Part shown: positions 26,472-34,282 of the stretch, in pieces
Layout of the letters: each line of letters starts with the position of its first letter
Numbering within the stretch: the first letter of the stretch is position 1
Source of the DNA: DAIDJD01 sp035485275
Lineage (GTDB): Bacteria; Oederibacteriota; JAJYGY01; DAIDJD01
DNA length: 64,000 bases
Direction: 5' to 3'
Assembly (NCBI GenBank): GCA_035485275.1
Contig: DATHOE010000021.1
Span: 1 to 64,000, forward strand
Position numbers and translations under genes: made by a program
The notes under the pieces: generated by a model
Database searches by the model: none
Told to the model about the DNA's origin: nothing
The model's input: only the letters and a program-made list of their open reading frames with translations

Positions 26472-27500
26472 ATGGACCTGGGCGGACTGTGGTATTGGCT
26501 CCTGGCCGGCATGCTCATCGTCTATGTCGTGCTGGATGGATTTGATCTGGGCGCGGGGGCTGTGATGGCTTTGGTGGCCCGGGACGAGCGCGAACGCAGC
26601 CTGGTCCTGCGCAGCCTTGGGCCGGTCTGGGACGGCAACGAGGTCTGGCTTCTGGCGGCGGGAGGGGTGCTGGTGCTGGCCTTTCCGAGGGTCTACGCCG
26701 CGGCCTTTTCCGGCTTCTACCTGCCGCTCATGCTGGTTCTGTGGCTCTTGACCTTCAGGGCCCTGGCGATCGAGCTGCACCACCATCTGGGCTCGACCGT
26801 GTGGCTGCCTTTGTTTGAACTGGCCTTCGCCGCCGCCAGCTCCGTGCTGGCTTTGGTTTTGGGCGCGGCGCTGGGCAACGTCGTGCGAGGAGTCGACGCC
26901 GACGGCCAGGGGCATTTCTTCCTGCCCCTGTTCACGGACTTCAGCGCCCGGCCGCCTTTGGGCATATTGGACTGGTACACCCTGCTCGCCGGGCTCACCG
27001 CCCTGGTGGCCTTGGGAAGGCATGGCGCTTTTTGGCTGAACTGGAAGACCGGGGGCCCGGTGCAGGCCCGTGCCCAAGGCCTGGCCCGCGGCCTGGAGCC
27101 GGTGCTCATCGTGCTGGCCCTGCTGCTCACCGCGGCAACGGCCTTTGTCCAACCCATGGCCCTGCAGGCCATGGAGCTGCACCCGGGCTGCATGGTCTTT
27201 CCGGCCTTGGCCTGCGCCGGTCTGTGGCTCAGCCACGCGGCGCTCAAGCGTGGAGCGGAACTGAGGGCCTGGACGGGGTCGGCGTTTTTCCTGGCGGGCC
27301 TGCTCGGTTGCGCGGCGGCGGGGCTCTACCCCACCTTGCTGCCCTCGGTCGTGCCCGGACAGTCGCTGACCGTGGCCAACAGCGCCAGCGCGGACTACAC
27401 CTTGGCGACGGGCCTCATCTGGTGGCTGCCTGCCATGGCCCTGGCCGCCCTGTACTTCACGATCCTGTACCGCAGCCTGCCGAGGAAGTTTAGGGACTGA
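26472..27500 (+). CDS. cydB: Cytochrome bd-type quinol oxidase subunit II
   Basis: The product has 342 residues with eight hydrophobic segments. The second of two close ATGs is preferred because GGAG lies 8 nt before it, inside the end of cydA. Family signatures are YVVLDGFDLGAGAV, GPVWDGNEVWLLAAGGVL, AFPRVYAAAFSGFYLPLML, and RALAIELHHHL. The usual FR(G/A).. segment and late TVANSASADYTL also fit. It forms the heterodimer with the upstream subunit I. No cydX-like small gene or cydCD assembly transporter is visible nearby. Confidence 0.95.
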   Translation: MDLGGLWYWLLAGMLIVYVVLDGFDLGAGAVMALVARDERERSLVLRSLGPVWDGNEVWLLAAGGVLVLAFPRVYAAAFSGFYLPLMLVLWLLTFRALAIELHHHLGSTVWLPLFELAFAAASSVLALVLGAALGNVVRGVDADGQGHFFLPLFTDFSARPPLGILDWYTLLAGLTALVALGRHGAFWLNWKTGGPVQARAQGLARGLEPVLIVLALLLTAATAFVQPMALQAMELHPGCMVFPALACAGLWLSHAALKRGAELRAWTGSAFFLAGLLGCAAAGLYPTLLPSVVPGQSLTVANSASADYTLATGLIWWLPAMALAALYFTILYRSLPRKFRD

Positions 27501-27786
27501 AGGGAAGCGGGCGAAAGCGGCGACAGTTCCTGGCGACAACGGAGTTTTTTGATCCGGCTTTTGCGGAGAAATTTTTTCGATTTTTTCACTTAGGCAAATA
27601 TGAGGCGGTCTTGCCGACCTTAACTCTTGTATTTTGTATCGTGCACCGCGGGAGTTCCACCTGGTTGGTTCCGGACTGTCGCCAACGGCGCCCGTCTGGC
27701 ATACACTTTTGCCGTTGATCGACCTGCGTCTGACCACCCTACTCCATAACAGCCTGCCGGGAAAATTCGACGATTAAGGGGGATGC

Positions 27787-28614
27787 ATGAAGGTCTTGCC
27801 CGATGTTGTACGGCGCTTCGAATGGCTGACGGCCTTGGTGATCGGCATCAAGCTCGGGGCCGCTGTCCTGGCTTATTTCCACCCCGAATGGAACGGCAGG
27901 ACCTTCTCCGCCAATTTTTTGAACCTGGCCTGCTTTCAGGGGCTGTCTATATGCTGGGCCTGGTTCCTGACCTACTTCATCACCCGCGGAAAAAGCAGGG
28001 CCGCCAAATGGGTTTTTGTCGTCCTGTGCGTTTTCTTCCTGGCCGGGTCCGTGATGATGGACCTTATCGTGAGGCGGATCCCGGCCCTGAGCTTTGCCGC
28101 CACCCTGATGGATCTCCCCATCAGGGTGTACATGGCCTGGCTCCTGTTCACGCCGGAATTCGAGAAATGGTTCCGCAAATCCCGCGGCCTGGACGCTGCG
28201 GACCCCTTCCCTTGGGTTCTCGGCGGCCTTGGAGTTCTATTCTTTGTTTTGCTGGTCGCCCTGATGATGCGGACCTTCATGGGAAAGTCGGCGGTGAACA
28301 AATCGCTGTCGCAGATGTACCTGAAACAAAGCATCGCCGCGATCGAATACTACAAGCAGGTTCACGGACTTTATCCGACGGCGCTTACGGACTTGGACGG
28401 AACGAACAGACAATATTTTTTGGACGACATCAGCGCGGGTTACCATTTTCCGCCGCAGCTGCACCCGCAGCTGCATCAATACAGGCTTTTTCCGGGCGGC
28501 AAGCACTATGTCCTGTTCGACGTCGGGCCCGACGGGGTTTCAGGCACGGCGGACGACGTTTATCCGCAGGTGGCCTCGTATGAGGCCGGGCACATCGGGT
28601 ACCTAAAACAGTAA
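27787..28614 (+). CDS. Membrane protein with C-terminal GspG/pseudopilin-like domain
   Basis: The product has 275 residues. The second ATG is used, with GGGGG upstream. Residues 1-145 contain four transmembrane helices. A fifth helix (WVLGGLGVLFFVLLVALMM) then leads into MKQSIAAIEYYKQVHGLYPTAL-like sequence and ends YVLFDVGPDGVSGTADDVY. The helix, the HGxYPT turn and the GPDGxxGTxDD loop are hallmarks of type II secretion major pseudopilins, where the loop binds calcium. No prepilin peptidase motif is seen, so the domain seems fused permanently to a membrane anchor. The function is unknown. Confidence 0.75.
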   Translation: MKVLPDVVRRFEWLTALVIGIKLGAAVLAYFHPEWNGRTFSANFLNLACFQGLSICWAWFLTYFITRGKSRAAKWVFVVLCVFFLAGSVMMDLIVRRIPALSFAATLMDLPIRVYMAWLLFTPEFEKWFRKSRGLDAADPFPWVLGGLGVLFFVLLVALMMRTFMGKSAVNKSLSQMYLKQSIAAIEYYKQVHGLYPTALTDLDGTNRQYFLDDISAGYHFPPQLHPQLHQYRLFPGGKHYVLFDVGPDGVSGTADDVYPQVASYEAGHIGYLKQ

Positions 28615-28646
28615 GGGACGATATTTTTGGGAACTTTGTGGACATG

Positions 28647-28683
28647 CCTAGCGTCTCTAGGGTATATCCCTAGTGACACTAGG
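28647..28683. promoter_or_regulatory. Nested inverted repeats, candidate PadR operator
   Basis: Inner arms CTAGGG and CCCTAG flank TATAT, and outer arms CCTAG (28647) and CTAGG (28679) share the same centre at 28665. The site lies 47 bp before the padR start and probably covers its promoter. Self-repression is inferred. Confidence 0.6.
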
Positions 28684-28729
28684 CGTATAGTCAAAATCAT
28701 TGCCGGCTTCCACCAGCGAGAGGACCGCC

Positions 28730-29074
28730 ATGAATAGCCCCGAAAAGAGATCCGCCCCCAGCTTCACCAACGGGGTGCCCCTGCTCCTCATCCTCAAATT
28801 GCTGGCCCAAAAGGAGATGTACGGCTACGAGATCGTGAAGTCCATCCACCAGGCCACGGGCGAGGCCCTGTCCTTTCCGGAGGGCAGCATCTATCCGGTG
28901 CTGCATTCCATGGAGCTCGACGGGCTGGTGAAAAACGCGGAACGCACGGTGCAGGGCCGCAAGCGCCTCTATTACAGCCTCAGCACCCGCGGCAGGAACA
29001 AGCTCGAGTCGCTGACCACGGAATGGCGAAAAGTGTCCTCGGGAGTCAACCTGGCGCTGGGATGGGGGGCCTGA
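28730..29074 (+). CDS. PadR-family transcriptional regulator
   Basis: The product has 114 residues. GAGAGGA precedes the ATG. The winged helix is typical: LLLILKLLAQKEMYGYEIVKSI, then GEALSFPEGSIYPVLHSMELDGLVKNAE, and the wing GRKRLYYSLSTRGRNKL. Cytoplasmic dimeric repressor, usually released by a small ligand or cell-envelope stress. The next gene encodes a HAAS-domain membrane protein only 2 bp away, a pairing common for PadR regulators, and the nested palindrome upstream is its likely target. Confidence 0.93.
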   Translation: MNSPEKRSAPSFTNGVPLLLILKLLAQKEMYGYEIVKSIHQATGEALSFPEGSIYPVLHSMELDGLVKNAERTVQGRKRLYYSLSTRGRNKLESLTTEWRKVSSGVNLALGWGA

Positions 29075-29076
29075 GC

Positions 29077-29784
29077 ATGGGGACCACGATGGAACAGTTA
29101 CGCGAAGATCTGCTCCGCAGGGGCGTGCCGGGAACGCAGGTGCGCCGCACCATCCGGGAATTGGAGGATCATGTGGCCGACGCCCGCCTTGATCTGGAAT
29201 CGCAGGGCAATTCGCCCGCGCGGGCCCGGGAGCTCGCCTTGGAGCGTCTGGGGGAGGCCGGCACGCTGGCGGAATCGATCTGCGGCGAGCTTGGCCAACG
29301 CACCTGGCCCGGGCGCCATCCCAAGCTTTCCTTGGCCCTGCTTCCCCTGGGGATCCAATTGGTGGTCCTGGTCCTTTGGGTCATTGCCTTCTATGCCCTG
29401 GGCAAATGCGCGCAGCACTTGTTTCTTTCGGGAACCATGGATTTCGCCCGCTACCAATCCCTCTTGTCGATCTCCGCGGGGGCCCTGTACCTGACTGCGA
29501 CGGCCTTGGGCGCGGCCTTCCTGTTGTGGCTCCATCGCCGGGGCAACGGGTCCTTGGGCTGGGCGGGTCTTTCCATCGGGCTGCTGTCCCTCCTCTCCCT
29601 GATCTGCAAATACTATCTGGGGATCAGCCCTGAACCGGGGAAATCCGTCCTATGCATCGGCCCCGTGGGCAATCCCGACCCATACCATCCGGGCGGACTG
29701 GATTGGCTGCGCTTCGCCGTGCCCCTGGTCCTGATGGCCCTGATCTACCGGGAGAACATCGCCCACAGGCTCCGGCGTTCTTAA
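29077..29784 (+). CDS. HAAS-domain membrane protein paired with PadR
   Basis: The product has 235 residues. Residues 1-75 form the helical HAAS (permease-prefix) signature: MEQLREDLLRRGVPGTQVRRTIRELEDHVADARLDLESQG with ALERLGEAGTLAESI. Four transmembrane helices follow. ATG at 29077 is chosen for its GGGGGG site, with ATG 29089 as an alternative. Such proteins are nearly always encoded behind a PadR regulator, and the pair is thought to sense or adjust envelope conditions. The exact role is unknown. Confidence 0.85.
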   Translation: MGTTMEQLREDLLRRGVPGTQVRRTIRELEDHVADARLDLESQGNSPARARELALERLGEAGTLAESICGELGQRTWPGRHPKLSLALLPLGIQLVVLVLWVIAFYALGKCAQHLFLSGTMDFARYQSLLSISAGALYLTATALGAAFLLWLHRRGNGSLGWAGLSIGLLSLLSLICKYYLGISPEPGKSVLCIGPVGNPDPYHPGGLDWLRFAVPLVLMALIYRENIAHRLRRS

Positions 29785-29857
29785 AATACCCTGATTTCCG
29801 GCCAGGCCCTTGAAAAAACGGGCCTTTCGGCGGATTTGGCCCCGGGGAGCCGTATCA

Positions 29858-30217
29858 ATGCCTTTGATCCGTTGGATGGCGCTTTTCTTTTGTTCCCTTG
29901 CCCTGGCTTCCTCCGGGACCCTGGCCGCGGAACAAGGTCTGTCCGCGACGCCCGCTGCGGCCGCGGTCCAGGCGCTCACCGGCTCCGCGGCCCGATCGGA
30001 TTTGGTCATGGAGCCGGTGCTGGTGCACGCAAAACGGGACAGGGCCCGGCCCCTGCCCGATTGGCTGAAAAAAGAGCTGAATTCCCCCCTGAACCCGGCC
30101 CCCACCCCCACGGCCTTTGAGAAGAAAATCGCGCCGACGGTGCGGACGGCCCAAAATTTTTGGTACATCGGAATATTCGCCGCCATCCTGGTGGGCGGCA
30201 TCGCCAAAGAAAAATAG
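29858..30217 (+). CDS. Small exported membrane-anchored protein, uncharacterised
   Basis: The product has 119 residues. The start is taken at MPLIRWMALFFCSLALASSGTLA, after GGGGAG, giving a signal peptide. An in-frame ATG at 29810 would add 16 residues. The middle is Ala- and Pro-rich (LNSPLNPAPTPTAFEKK), and a C-terminal helix (FWYIGIFAAILVGGIAKEK) should anchor the protein. No family is recognised. It follows the PadR/HAAS pair by 73 bp and could belong to the same transcript. Confidence 0.6.
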   Translation: MPLIRWMALFFCSLALASSGTLAAEQGLSATPAAAAVQALTGSAARSDLVMEPVLVHAKRDRARPLPDWLKKELNSPLNPAPTPTAFEKKIAPTVRTAQNFWYIGIFAAILVGGIAKEK

Positions 30218-30251
30218 CCAAATCAATGTGGGAACCGACGCATGGTCGAAT

Positions 30252-30710
30252 TCAGGGATTTTGGGTGGCTTGCGTTTTGTCCTTCCGGAGTCCGGCGGCC
30301 ATGCGCGTGAACAGGCGCTCAAAGATCCACCACAGGGCCGGCACGGCCAGCAGCCCCAAGCCGGCCCACACCGCGCAGCCGCGCAGTCCTATCCATCCGT
30401 ATTCGCGCAGCACCGCCCAGGGCGCGCTCCTCATCCGCCCCGGCAGGCCGGACAGGTCGAGGTTCAAGGGGCCGCTCCCGAAGGCCCAAGCGCCCAGGTT
30501 CAGGAATGGGATCAGCAGAATCAACTGAAGGGGATACACCAAGAGGTTGGCTGCCTGGAGCACCGCATGGTTCAAACGAAGAAGGGCCCCGGCCAGCAGG
30601 CACAGCCCTATCGTCGCCCCCAAAATCGGGACCAGGCCCAGCCAGGCTCCCAGGGCCAGGGCCAAGGCGGCCCGGCGCGGGGACAGGCCCCGCGTGAGCT
30701 GCGCCAGCAC
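30252..30710 (-). CDS. DUF2062-family membrane protein
   Basis: The product has 152 residues from a GTG start, with GGGA just before it. The frame continues upstream for about 13 codons to a stop, so a rare CTG start is also possible. The DUF2062 pattern is clear: LTRGLSPRRAALALALGAWLGLVPILGATIGLCLLAG, then NHAVLQAANLLVYPLQLILLIP, and a last helix near residues 115-135. These short two- to three-helix proteins are often found beside glycosyltransferases, but none is near here. It is convergent with the preceding gene and divergent from recC. Confidence 0.8.
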   Translation of the reverse strand: MLAQLTRGLSPRRAALALALGAWLGLVPILGATIGLCLLAGALLRLNHAVLQAANLLVYPLQLILLIPFLNLGAWAFGSGPLNLDLSGLPGRMRSAPWAVLREYGWIGLRGCAVWAGLGLLAVPALWWIFERLFTRMAAGLRKDKTQATQNP

Positions 30711-30934
30711 CTGGTCCCGTGTCTTGGTCCAGGCTTTTTTCAGGAAAGCCCCCGGCCCTGGTCAAGCCGAAGGAGGACTTGGTGCGCGTGTGCTTTGGGC
30801 ATGGCGGGTCCATGATCCGAAATTAGCCCTTTCTTGCCAATGCGCGTATTTTTCGGATTTTCGTGGGCCCGTCGGCGCGGGGATCGGCTTCGTGTATCAT
30901 AGCCTCCTCCCGCGTTTCAAGGACGGAACCAGTC

Positions 30935-33900
30935 GTGCCCCTGCGCATCTTCTATTCCAGCCGCACCAACGACATGGTGGACCGCCTGGTGGAGTCCCTG
31001 CGCCAGGGCGGCTTTGACCCCGGCCTGGCGCGCTGCGTGCTTCTTCCGTCCAAACCCCTGATCGAACGCGTGCGGGTCAAGCTCGCGCGCAGGGCCGGCG
31101 TGGCCATGGGCGTGCATTTCACGCTTCCCGCCGCCTTCACCGACACCGTCTCCGTGGCCCTCGGCCTGCCCCCTTTGCACGCCTCCTGGACACCCGAAGG
31201 CATGGCCTGGCGCGTGTTCGAATTGCTCGGCCCCCTGGCCCAGGAACAGCCCCGTTTGCGGCCCGCCTGCGCGGACCTGCGCTCCCGCCTGGCCCTGGCG
31301 CGCGAGATCGCCGACCGTTTCGACCAATACATGCACTTCCGTCCGGACCTGATCGCGGCCTGGGACCTCGGCGAGACCTTCAACCAACGCATCAAAAAAC
31401 ACAAGCACCTGGCGGCCCTGTTCAGCGAGGGCCTGCCGGAAAGCAGCCTGGCCGACGAGGCCTGGCAGATGCTGCTGTGGAGCCGCCTCAAGGCCTCCAT
31501 CGGCGACGCCCCCCACCCCAAGGCCCGCATGGACCGATTGGTGGAGCTGACCAAGGACGGGGATTTCAGCTCCCTGGGCCCGGAAATCGAGGTGCTGGCC
31601 ACCGGCCCCCTGCCCTATCCCCTGCTGCGCCTCCTGCACGCGCTCTCCGCGCGGCTGTCCGTGAACCTGGGCGTGCTCATGCCCAGCGCCGAATACCTCG
31701 ACGGCATCAAGACCAAGGTGGCGCAATGGGGGGCCGGCGAGGACGAGGACCTGCAGGTGGAGGCCCACCCGCTGCTGGCCCAGATGGGCAGGCAGAGCAT
31801 CGAGGCCTTCAAGGGCCTGATGAGCCTCAGCGAGGAGGGGCAGGAGGACAGCTACAGCCCCGAGAGCGAGGACGGTCGTCCCACTCTGCTGGCGCGTTTG
31901 CAGGACGACATCCGCCGCGTGCGCCAGCCCGACCCCCTGGAGCGGCCCGTGGATGAGCGTCCCCTGCGCTCCCTGCGCGTGCACCGCTGCTACGGGCCCC
32001 GGCGCGAGGTCGAGGCCCTGCGCGACGAACTCCTTCGCGCCTTCGAGGACCTTGAGGACCTCCAGCCCGAGGAGGTGCTCATCCTGACCCCGGACCTGGA
32101 GCTGTACGGCCCCCTGGTGGAGGCGGTCCTGGCCAAGGGCCTGGAGCCCCGGCTGCCCCTGGCCATGGCCGAGCAAAGCCTGGAGCGCAGCGACCCCCTC
32201 TTCAAGGCCCTGCGCGCCCTGGTGGAGCTGGCCTGCGGGCGCGGCGCCCTGAGCGAATTGCTGGCCTTCCTCGACCTTCCGGCCCTGCGGGAGCGCTTGG
32301 GCGAGGCCGGCGCGGACCTTTTGGCGGCCCGGCTGCGGGCCTCGGGCATCACCTTCGGCTTCAACGCGGCCCACCGCGGCGCTTTGGGCGCGGGCAGCAA
32401 CGGCACCGGCACCTGGAGGGCCGGCCTGGACCGTCTGGCCGCGGGCCTCTGGCTGGGAGAGGCCCCCGCGGCCGCGGACCAGGCCAGGGAAGCCCTGCTC
32501 CCGGTGGCCGGGGAGATCGGCAACAATGTGGCCGAGTTCGTGGAGGCCCTGGCCTGGTGCGAGGGCCTTTTGCGCGTCCTCCTGGAATGGCAGGAGGAGG
32601 CCAGGCCCCTGGACTGGGCCGCGCGCATCGAGGCCGCGTACAAGGAGCTCCTGGAGAGCCCCGCGTCGTCCTTGGACAGCACCAACGCGCTGGCCCTCAT
32701 GGAAAGCCTGCGCCGGGCCGGCCTGGACCACGGTTGCGTCCTTCCCATGGACGCGGCCTGCGTGGCGGACCACTTCCGCTCCCAGGACGCCGAGGCCACG
32801 CGCCGCGTGGGCGACGTGGGAGGCCGCATCGCCTTGGGCGGCTTCAAGCCCCTGCGCGCCCTGCCCTGCCGCGTGCTGGCGGTGCTGGGCTTGAGCGACA
32901 GCGCCTTCCCGAGGCGCGGCCAGGCGCCGGCCTGGGACCTGCTCTCCGCCAAGCACATGCCCGGGGACCGCGATCCGCGCAAGGAGGACCGCCAGCTCTT
33001 TTTGGACGCGATCCTGGCGGCCCAGGACCGCGTGATCCTGAGCGCGCCCGCGCGCAGCCAGATCACGGACAAGGCCGCGCCGGTTTCCGTGTGCCTGGAC
33101 GAGCTCGGACGCGCGGCCCTGGCCACGCTCTGCGCCGCGGGGACAAGCAAGGAGGGGCTGGAGGCGGGGCTGAAGGGCATCGTCCTGGACCATCCTTTGC
33201 AGCCCTTCAGCCCGCGCAACTTCGAAGGCCCCGAGCCCTCCTATGACGCCGGCGGCCTGGCCGTGGCGCGGGTCCTGGCCCAGGCGCGGGTGGAGGAGCC
33301 CTTTGCCGGCCCGGGAAGCGAGGCCGCGGGCGCCAAGGACGCTCCCGCGGACCTCGAAGCGCTGATCGCGTTCTTCCGGGACCCGGCGCGGGCCTGGCTC
33401 AAATCCCTGGGCCTGAGCCCGGCCCAGCGCCAGGACGAGGCCACCCAGGACGACGACGAACCCGTGGACATGGACGCCCTGCAGCAGTGGAAGCTGGCTG
33501 AGCTCGCCCTGGCGCAGGCCCTGGACGGGCCCCAAGAGGAGGCCTTTTTCCTGGAGCGCCTGGCCGCGGACCGCGTCCTGCCTCTGGGCGCCTTGGGGCA
33601 GCGCGCCGGGGCGCTTGCCCTGGAAAGGGCGCGCGTCCTGGCGGCGGCCCTGGAGCAGGAAACCGGGGGCCCGCCCCGGGCCTTCGCCTGCAAGGCCATG
33701 CTGGCCTCGGGGCCTTTGGAAGGCGTCCTGCACCGCGCGGGCCCCGCGGGCCTCAAGCTGCTGTGGACCAGCAGCGCCCTGGGAGTCCCTCCGCGCGGAA
33801 GCGTGGACGCCAAGGCGGCCCTGATCCTGGAGGCCTGGCTCAAAGCCTGTTTGGCCTCCGCGGCCAAGGACCGCGGCCCCATGCTGGTGGCGGCCTTTGA

Positions 33901-34282
33901 CAAGGAGTCCAAGGCGCCCGTGGTCCTTGAACTCCCCGCGCCCGAGGAAGCCGAGGCCCGCGCCAGCCTGGAAAAACTCCTGGACCTGCGCGCCCGAGGC
34001 CTGACGCGGCTTTTCCCCTTCGCCCCCGAGACCAGCGCCGCCATGGCCCGCGCGGCCCTGGAAGGCGGGGACGTGCTGGAGGCCGCGGAAGGGGAATGGC
34101 TCGGCAACGAGTGGCGGCCCGGCAGCGGGGAGGCGCCCAAGCCCTCCTATGCCCGCGCCTGGCGGGGGCAGGATCCCTTGAGCGCGCCGCTCTTTGACCC
34201 GTGGATGGCCTGCGCGCTCGAGGTCTGGAAGGCTCCCTTGGGCTGGTGGAGCCAGGCCAAGCTGCGGCGGGGGCCGGCATGA
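30935..34282 (+). CDS. recC: Exodeoxyribonuclease V gamma subunit (RecC)
   Basis: The product has 1115 residues from a GTG start (VPLRIFYSSRTNDMVDRLVESL), with AAGGA upstream. It keeps the RecC layout of an inactive helicase and inactive nuclease. The N-terminal helicase-like domain has VHFTLPAAFTDTV and MAWRVFELL, and the centre has HRCYGPRREVEALRDELLRAF, ILTPDLELYGPLVEAVL and VLAVLGLSDSAFPR. There is no Walker A motif, as expected. RecC splits the duplex and recognises Chi. It is the first gene of recC-recB-recD, with 4-bp ATGA overlaps throughout, so the subunits are made in step. Confidence 0.93.
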   Translation: MPLRIFYSSRTNDMVDRLVESLRQGGFDPGLARCVLLPSKPLIERVRVKLARRAGVAMGVHFTLPAAFTDTVSVALGLPPLHASWTPEGMAWRVFELLGPLAQEQPRLRPACADLRSRLALAREIADRFDQYMHFRPDLIAAWDLGETFNQRIKKHKHLAALFSEGLPESSLADEAWQMLLWSRLKASIGDAPHPKARMDRLVELTKDGDFSSLGPEIEVLATGPLPYPLLRLLHALSARLSVNLGVLMPSAEYLDGIKTKVAQWGAGEDEDLQVEAHPLLAQMGRQSIEAFKGLMSLSEEGQEDSYSPESEDGRPTLLARLQDDIRRVRQPDPLERPVDERPLRSLRVHRCYGPRREVEALRDELLRAFEDLEDLQPEEVLILTPDLELYGPLVEAVLAKGLEPRLPLAMAEQSLERSDPLFKALRALVELACGRGALSELLAFLDLPALRERLGEAGADLLAARLRASGITFGFNAAHRGALGAGSNGTGTWRAGLDRLAAGLWLGEAPAAADQAREALLPVAGEIGNNVAEFVEALAWCEGLLRVLLEWQEEARPLDWAARIEAAYKELLESPASSLDSTNALALMESLRRAGLDHGCVLPMDAACVADHFRSQDAEATRRVGDVGGRIALGGFKPLRALPCRVLAVLGLSDSAFPRRGQAPAWDLLSAKHMPGDRDPRKEDRQLFLDAILAAQDRVILSAPARSQITDKAAPVSVCLDELGRAALATLCAAGTSKEGLEAGLKGIVLDHPLQPFSPRNFEGPEPSYDAGGLAVARVLAQARVEEPFAGPGSEAAGAKDAPADLEALIAFFRDPARAWLKSLGLSPAQRQDEATQDDDEPVDMDALQQWKLAELALAQALDGPQEEAFFLERLAADRVLPLGALGQRAGALALERARVLAAALEQETGGPPRAFACKAMLASGPLEGVLHRAGPAGLKLLWTSSALGVPPRGSVDAKAALILEAWLKACLASAAKDRGPMLVAAFDKESKAPVVLELPAPEEAEARASLEKLLDLRARGLTRLFPFAPETSAAMARAALEGGDVLEAAEGEWLGNEWRPGSGEAPKPSYARAWRGQDPLSAPLFDPWMACALEVWKAPLGWWSQAKLRRGPA

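Noticed and set aside
27696..27713. Possible sigma-54 promoter before the pseudopilin-like gene
   Set aside because: TGGCATACACTTTTGCC resembles the consensus, but the GG and GC are 11 nt apart instead of 10.
30917..33733. Very long minus-strand frame opposite recC
   Set aside because: It is a GC-driven shadow. RecC on the plus strand has clear family motifs.
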